Shown here piece by piece: positions 61,047 through 64,000 of a stretch of DNA of 64,000 nucleotides (position 1 is its first letter; each line of letters opens with the position of its first letter). Origin of the DNA: Novipirellula galeiformis (lineage in GTDB: Bacteria > Planctomycetota > Planctomycetia > Pirellulales > Pirellulaceae). Position numbers and translations under genes: made by a program. A model generated the notes under the pieces. It searched no databases. It was not told the origin of the DNA and saw only the letters and a list, made by a program, of their open reading frames with translations. The stretch lies in assembly GCF_007860095.1 (NCBI RefSeq), contig NZ_SJPT01000007.1, positions 124,001 through 188,000 of the forward strand, read 5' to 3'.

Positions 61047-61844
61047 CTAAAATTGGTGACCGCGGCGCGGACCGTGCTCGGTCAACGTTAGAATTTCAGG
61101 GCCGTTATCGGTCATTAGCAAGGTGTGCTCGAATTGCGCCGAGGGCAGACCATCTTTGGTTCGCACCGTCCATCCGTCTTGTTTATCACACCGAGTGTAG
61201 CGGGATCCGGCATTGATCATCGGTTCGACGGTGAAGCACATACCGGGAAACAGACGATCGCTACGACTTTCACGATTTGGGTAATGGGGGATCGACGGAT
61301 CGAGATGGAATTGTCGCCCCAATCCATGACCGACGTACTCTCGCACGACGGTAAAGCCTCGTTGATGGGCTTCGGGGACAATCGTTTCGCCAATGTCACT
61401 GACACGACAACCCGGCGTCAACGCATCGATCGCAAGGTACAAACAATCAAACGCACACTGCGTTACCGCGCGTCGATCATCGCTCACTTCATCGATCAAG
61501 AAGGTTTCACTTTGGTCCCCATGCCACCCGTCGACAATCGTCGTGATATCCACGTTAACGATGTCTCCAGGCTGCAGCTCATACGGTCCCGGGATGCCAT
61601 GACAGATCACTTCGTTGACGCTCACGCAGCAGCTTTTGGGATAGTTTTGGTATCCTAAGGTGGCCGCGATGTGCCCGTGATCTCGCGTCCACTGGGCGAC
61701 CAAGTCATCAATGCTCTGCGTGGTCACGCCGGCGACAACGTGAGGCCGAATGAAGTCCATCAACTGTGCGTTGACCCGACCGGCACGCCGCATCGACTCT
61801 TGTTGAGCCTCGTCCAGGATCAATTTCTTTTGCTTTTTAAGCAT
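61047..61844 (-). CDS. map: Type I methionine aminopeptidase
   Basis: 265 residues from ATG 61844. An in-frame ATG at 61958 would add 38 residues, but family members begin near here (MLKKQKKLILDEAQQESMRRAGRVN). Metal ligands are clear: two Asp (NVDITTIVDGWHGDQSETF), His in YVGHGLGRQFH, Glu in FTVEPMIN and Glu in AQFEHTLLM. It removes the initiator methionine from new proteins. The upstream H of NEVICHGIP is the substrate-binding His. It is a housekeeping gene; gaps on both sides suggest its own promoter. Confidence 0.95.
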   Translation of the reverse strand: MLKKQKKLILDEAQQESMRRAGRVNAQLMDFIRPHVVAGVTTQSIDDLVAQWTRDHGHIAATLGYQNYPKSCCVSVNEVICHGIPGPYELQPGDIVNVDITTIVDGWHGDQSETFLIDEVSDDRRAVTQCAFDCLYLAIDALTPGCRVSDIGETIVPEAHQRGFTVVREYVGHGLGRQFHLDPSIPHYPNRESRSDRLFPGMCFTVEPMINAGSRYTRCDKQDGWTVRTKDGLPSAQFEHTLLMTDNGPEILTLTEHGPRRGHQF

Positions 61845-62189
61845 CAAACCATTCTCGCAAATTTGACTTAGCGCTGCATCAGATAGAAAAGAAACGCGGA
61901 GCTTTTTCTCCCCGTCCAACCGGAGATCATACCAAACTGCGGAGGTGATCCCAAGCATTAATTAGTCGTTGTTATCGCCGCGTCCAATGGCAAAAAGGCT
62001 ACTCGATTCCATCGGAACCGAGAAGCCTTGGGGAACGCGGAAGGACTCGTCCAAGCAAACGGGCTTTGGAACGGGCTTTAGAACGGGCTTTAGAACGGGC
62101 TTTAGAACGGGCTTTGGCTTGTCGCAAGCGGCCGAATTGGCATCCGCTCGCTACTGCCCCAAAAGCCGATTGCAAGCCCGGCAATTCAA
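61845..62189. other. Gap between map and fae with 12-bp repeats
   Basis: 345 bases; contains the 5-copy 12-bp repeat (62058-62117). The in-frame translation of the repeat is an artefact of its composition. Confidence 0.5.
62058..62117. repeat. 12-bp tandem repeat, 5 copies
   Basis: AACGGGCTTTRG occurs at 62058, 62070, 62082, 62094 and 62106; units 2-4 are identical and units 1 and 5 differ by A to G at position 11. It is the most perfect intergenic repeat in the window. Confidence 0.95.
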
Positions 62190-62687
62190 TTAGAAGCCTT
62201 TAAACGGATGCGCTGCGGAATCCTTCTTGGCCAGCATGTCGTCCACGGTTGGCGTACCCGCCATCGCCGCAGCCAACGCTTGCTTGGTCGCTTCGTAGTT
62301 GTAGTTGTAGATTTTTTCGTCGTCTTCGGCGTGCGGGTGAATGAACACGCCGCAAACACAAACGAGCTCTTCCGCTTGGTCTTTCGGAATAACCCCTTCG
62401 CCAACAGCATCGGCAACCGCTTTGGCCACCGCGGCTTGGGCCGGGCCAAACATTTGCACCGCTTGCTTCATCCCCTTGATCGTCACCTTAGTGATCATCA
62501 CAGTCGATGGTTTGACAGCAACATTGGGCTCGAGCACGGCGAGCAGGTTCGAGTGACCTTCGCTTTGGTTTGACAATGCATTGGCAAACGCAGCGCCAAC
62601 CGGTCCGTTCTTGCTGCCGATCATTAAGTCAATGTGCGCGATTTCGTTGCCATCGCCAACTAAGGCTTCACCAATGTTAAACTGCAT
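62190..62687 (-). CDS. fae: Formaldehyde-activating enzyme
   Basis: 165 residues from ATG 62687; GGAG nine bases upstream supports this start over the in-frame GTG at 62702. Sequence landmarks of Fae: IGEALVGDGNEIAHIDLMIG with the catalytic H18, GPVGAAFANALSNQS, NLLAVLEPN, and FGPAQAAVAKAVADAVGEGVIP. The enzyme joins formaldehyde and tetrahydromethanopterin to give methylene-H4MPT in the cytoplasm. Planctomycetes are among the few bacteria with H4MPT genes, and other pathway genes are expected close by or elsewhere in the chromosome; only an ATP-grasp gene follows here. The role may be formaldehyde detoxification rather than growth on C1 compounds. Confidence 0.94.
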   Translation of the reverse strand: MQFNIGEALVGDGNEIAHIDLMIGSKNGPVGAAFANALSNQSEGHSNLLAVLEPNVAVKPSTVMITKVTIKGMKQAVQMFGPAQAAVAKAVADAVGEGVIPKDQAEELVCVCGVFIHPHAEDDEKIYNYNYEATKQALAAAMAGTPTVDDMLAKKDSAAHPFKGF

Positions 62688-62864
62688 GGACGAGGACTCC
62701 ACTGAATCGAATGGGGTTGAGAAAATGAACGTTGCCGCTGGGCCGATGGATTGACTGCGCGCGTTCGCTCAGCAATCCGCTGCAAAGCAGCCGGAAACCT
62801 ACCAGATGCGGCCCCGGCAAGCCACTCCCCACCACTCTTCTCCCCCACCGCGAGATTCAGAACG

Positions 62865-64000
62865 TTGAAAAATGCGAGGTCTCGTTCGACCGTTACACTG
62901 ATTGGGGCAAGTGCCGTCACCCTGATTGGGGCAAGTGTACGTGCGGCAGCTCAATCAGCTGCCTTGGCCGGATTGCAGGTCATCGGTGCCGATCAATTCG
63001 GAGATCGCGATTGTCGCGCAGTGTGTAAAGATTTTGTGCTGCTTCGAGAGCCCAGTGATGGACACATAACATTCACGGCGCGCGATTTTGTCGCCGAAAC
63101 GCTGTCCCAATCGTCGCCATGGCCACCGCATCTCTTGGTGGTCGGAGGATTCGCTCAGGATTGCCAAACCCTAGATCATGCTGGTTTTGCCGCATCCCCC
63201 GAGCTGATCCAACCCGCTTTCTTGGCCCAGCTCGCCAGCGAAGTGGGCATGCAATTCCCAACCACGTTCTCAGCGGACCGGCAATCACGTCCGCACGCCC
63301 CCGCCCGAACGCCGGATCCACCGCAACCAGCCTCGACTCGCTGGCTCTGGAAAGATCTCTCCAGCAGTGGTGGGCTAGATGTCCGCTGGGCCAACCCTCC
63401 GGACGCCGAGATCCCCTTCAACAATCCAGCACCGAGGAGGTCTGGGCATCCGGTTTACCAACGCTGGATCGCGGGAAAACGATTCGGTGTTTCCTACCTC
63501 AGTGACGGGAACACCGTCGTGCGACTCGGCACGTGCCGATCGCTACACACCAAAAAGGCGGCGGGCCCCTTCGTCTACTCCGGATCCTACGGCCCGGTCT
63601 CCCTCACCGCACCGCAAAACCGCCAACTCGATCAGCTCGGTGAAACGCTCGTCGCGAACACTCAACTTTCAGGGCTGTTCGGTATCGATGTGATCATTGA
63701 TGCCCAATCCAAACTCTGGCTGCTTGAAATCAATCCTCGTTGGACAGCGTCAAGCGAATTGATCGAACGAGATTTGATTCGTCGTGGGGTGCTTCGAGAG
63801 CGAGAATCATTGATCGGAGCCGCATGCAAAATCCATTTTCCAACGCTGGATCCCCGCTTGAGTTTACCGTCGGTCGCGGACTTAAACGCTCGAATCGGCC
63901 AATCCGTTTGCCATCACCCTCCGTTATTAAAACAGGTTATTTTCGCAACCCGCTCCGGCAAACTCGACTGCGATGCGCTGCTGCGACTTTGCACCGATTC
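62865..64000 (+). CDS. ATP-grasp protein, H4MPT/C1-cluster type (3' end cut by window)
   Basis: 378 codons visible. Start chosen at TTG 62865 because it immediately precedes the family-like TVTLIGASV ... AAALAGLQVIGADQFGDRDC; TTG 62751 is an alternative. There is no ATG in frame downstream of the stop at 62718. The ATP-grasp fold shows in the C-terminal half: GLFGIDVIIDAQSKLWLLEINPRWTASSELIER, where the Glu and Asn bind Mg-ATP. The N-terminal segment (glycine-rich, LAGLQVIGAD) resembles the ATP-grasp ORF of methanopterin/C1 gene clusters in methylotrophs; that gene's product and substrate are not firmly established. A 24-base duplication at 62895-62942 repeats TLIGAS in frame. Divergent from fae (177-base gap). 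Probably part of tetrahydromethanopterin metabolism. Confidence 0.75.
   Translation, partial: MKNARSRSTVTLIGASAVTLIGASVRAAAQSAALAGLQVIGADQFGDRDCRAVCKDFVLLREPSDGHITFTARDFVAETLSQSSPWPPHLLVVGGFAQDCQTLDHAGFAASPELIQPAFLAQLASEVGMQFPTTFSADRQSRPHAPARTPDPPQPASTRWLWKDLSSSGGLDVRWANPPDAEIPFNNPAPRRSGHPVYQRWIAGKRFGVSYLSDGNTVVRLGTCRSLHTKKAAGPFVYSGSYGPVSLTAPQNRQLDQLGETLVANTQLSGLFGIDVIIDAQSKLWLLEINPRWTASSELIERDLIRRGVLRERESLIGAACKIHFPTLDPRLSLPSVADLNARIGQSVCHHPPLLKQVIFATRSGKLDCDALLRLCTD

Noticed and set aside
61969-62193. Open frame encoding a repeated TGFR peptide
   Set aside because: Its repetitiveness is only the translation of the 12-bp DNA repeat; it overlaps the 3' end of fae.
1-64000. tRNA, rRNA, transposase or phage genes
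   Set aside because: No cloverleaf with a GTTCRA-type loop, no rRNA-like stretch and no integrase, transposase or phage structural gene was recognised by eye; a covariance-model scan would be needed to exclude a tRNA fully.

Overview
The window is a stretch of a Planctomycetota chromosome, most probably from the family Pirellulaceae (Rhodopirellula and relatives). The evidence is the gene content: DUF1501, DUF1549/DUF1553 and planctomycete cytochrome-type proteins, secreted sulfatases, a BBP7-type outer membrane barrel, a Tat-exported Gfo/Idh oxidoreductase, several Hanks-type kinases, an ECF sigma factor beside a kinase, a formaldehyde-activating enzyme, and low gene density with long gaps. 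No rRNA, tRNA, CRISPR array, transposase or phage module was seen.

Layout. 1-1929 (minus): a partial CDP-alcohol phosphatidyltransferase of the phosphatidylcholine-synthase type and a membrane-anchored EEP-fold hydrolase. 2701-11793 (plus): two DUF1501 proteins, a 1531-residue DUF1549/DUF1553 protein with haem-like motifs, and a WD40 protein with a cytochrome-like head; then a second EEP hydrolase (12088-12906). 13584-15792 (plus): a small AP2-domain protein and a type III polyketide synthase, separated by a gap rich in hairpins and short repeats. 15839-20157 (minus): a tail-anchored kinase behind a very large GH38-like protein. 21409-27849 (plus): a three-gene pilus/secretion platform (PilM-PilN fusion and two single-pass proteins with Met-Gly-rich repeats). 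28097-31520 (minus): ECF sigma factor and TPR kinase. 31840-40110 (minus): D-threonine aldolase-like enzyme, a CBM9-like protein, a BBP7 barrel, a DUF1573 protein, a GT4 glycosyltransferase and a polysaccharide deacetylase.

40974-46356 is mixed: Gfo/Idh oxidoreductase, a Kv-type channel ending in a zinc ribbon, an MBL-fold hydrolase, a DUF2007-like protein and a conserved hypothetical. 46582-49164 (minus) holds a hypothetical and a membrane-anchored kinase fused to a response-regulator receiver. 49565-51644 (plus) holds cyclopropane-fatty-acid synthase and a PlsC-type acyltransferase. 51809-61844 (minus) holds a CPBP protease, pgsA, rimO, two sulfatases flanking an Xaa-Pro dipeptidyl-peptidase-like hydrolase, and methionine aminopeptidase. 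The right end has fae (minus) and, divergently, a partial ATP-grasp gene, probably part of tetrahydromethanopterin-linked C1 metabolism.

Two themes run through the window. First, lipid and envelope genes recur: two CDP-alcohol transferases, cfa, plsC-like, deacetylase, GT4, barrel and pilus platform. Three different kinase architectures lie among them. Second, nearly every long gap carries its own private short tandem repeat (12-21 bp units, 2-5 copies), and a separate dispersed element with a GTTTTGAAGTTGC-like core recurs in gaps, twice next to a long imperfect hairpin.
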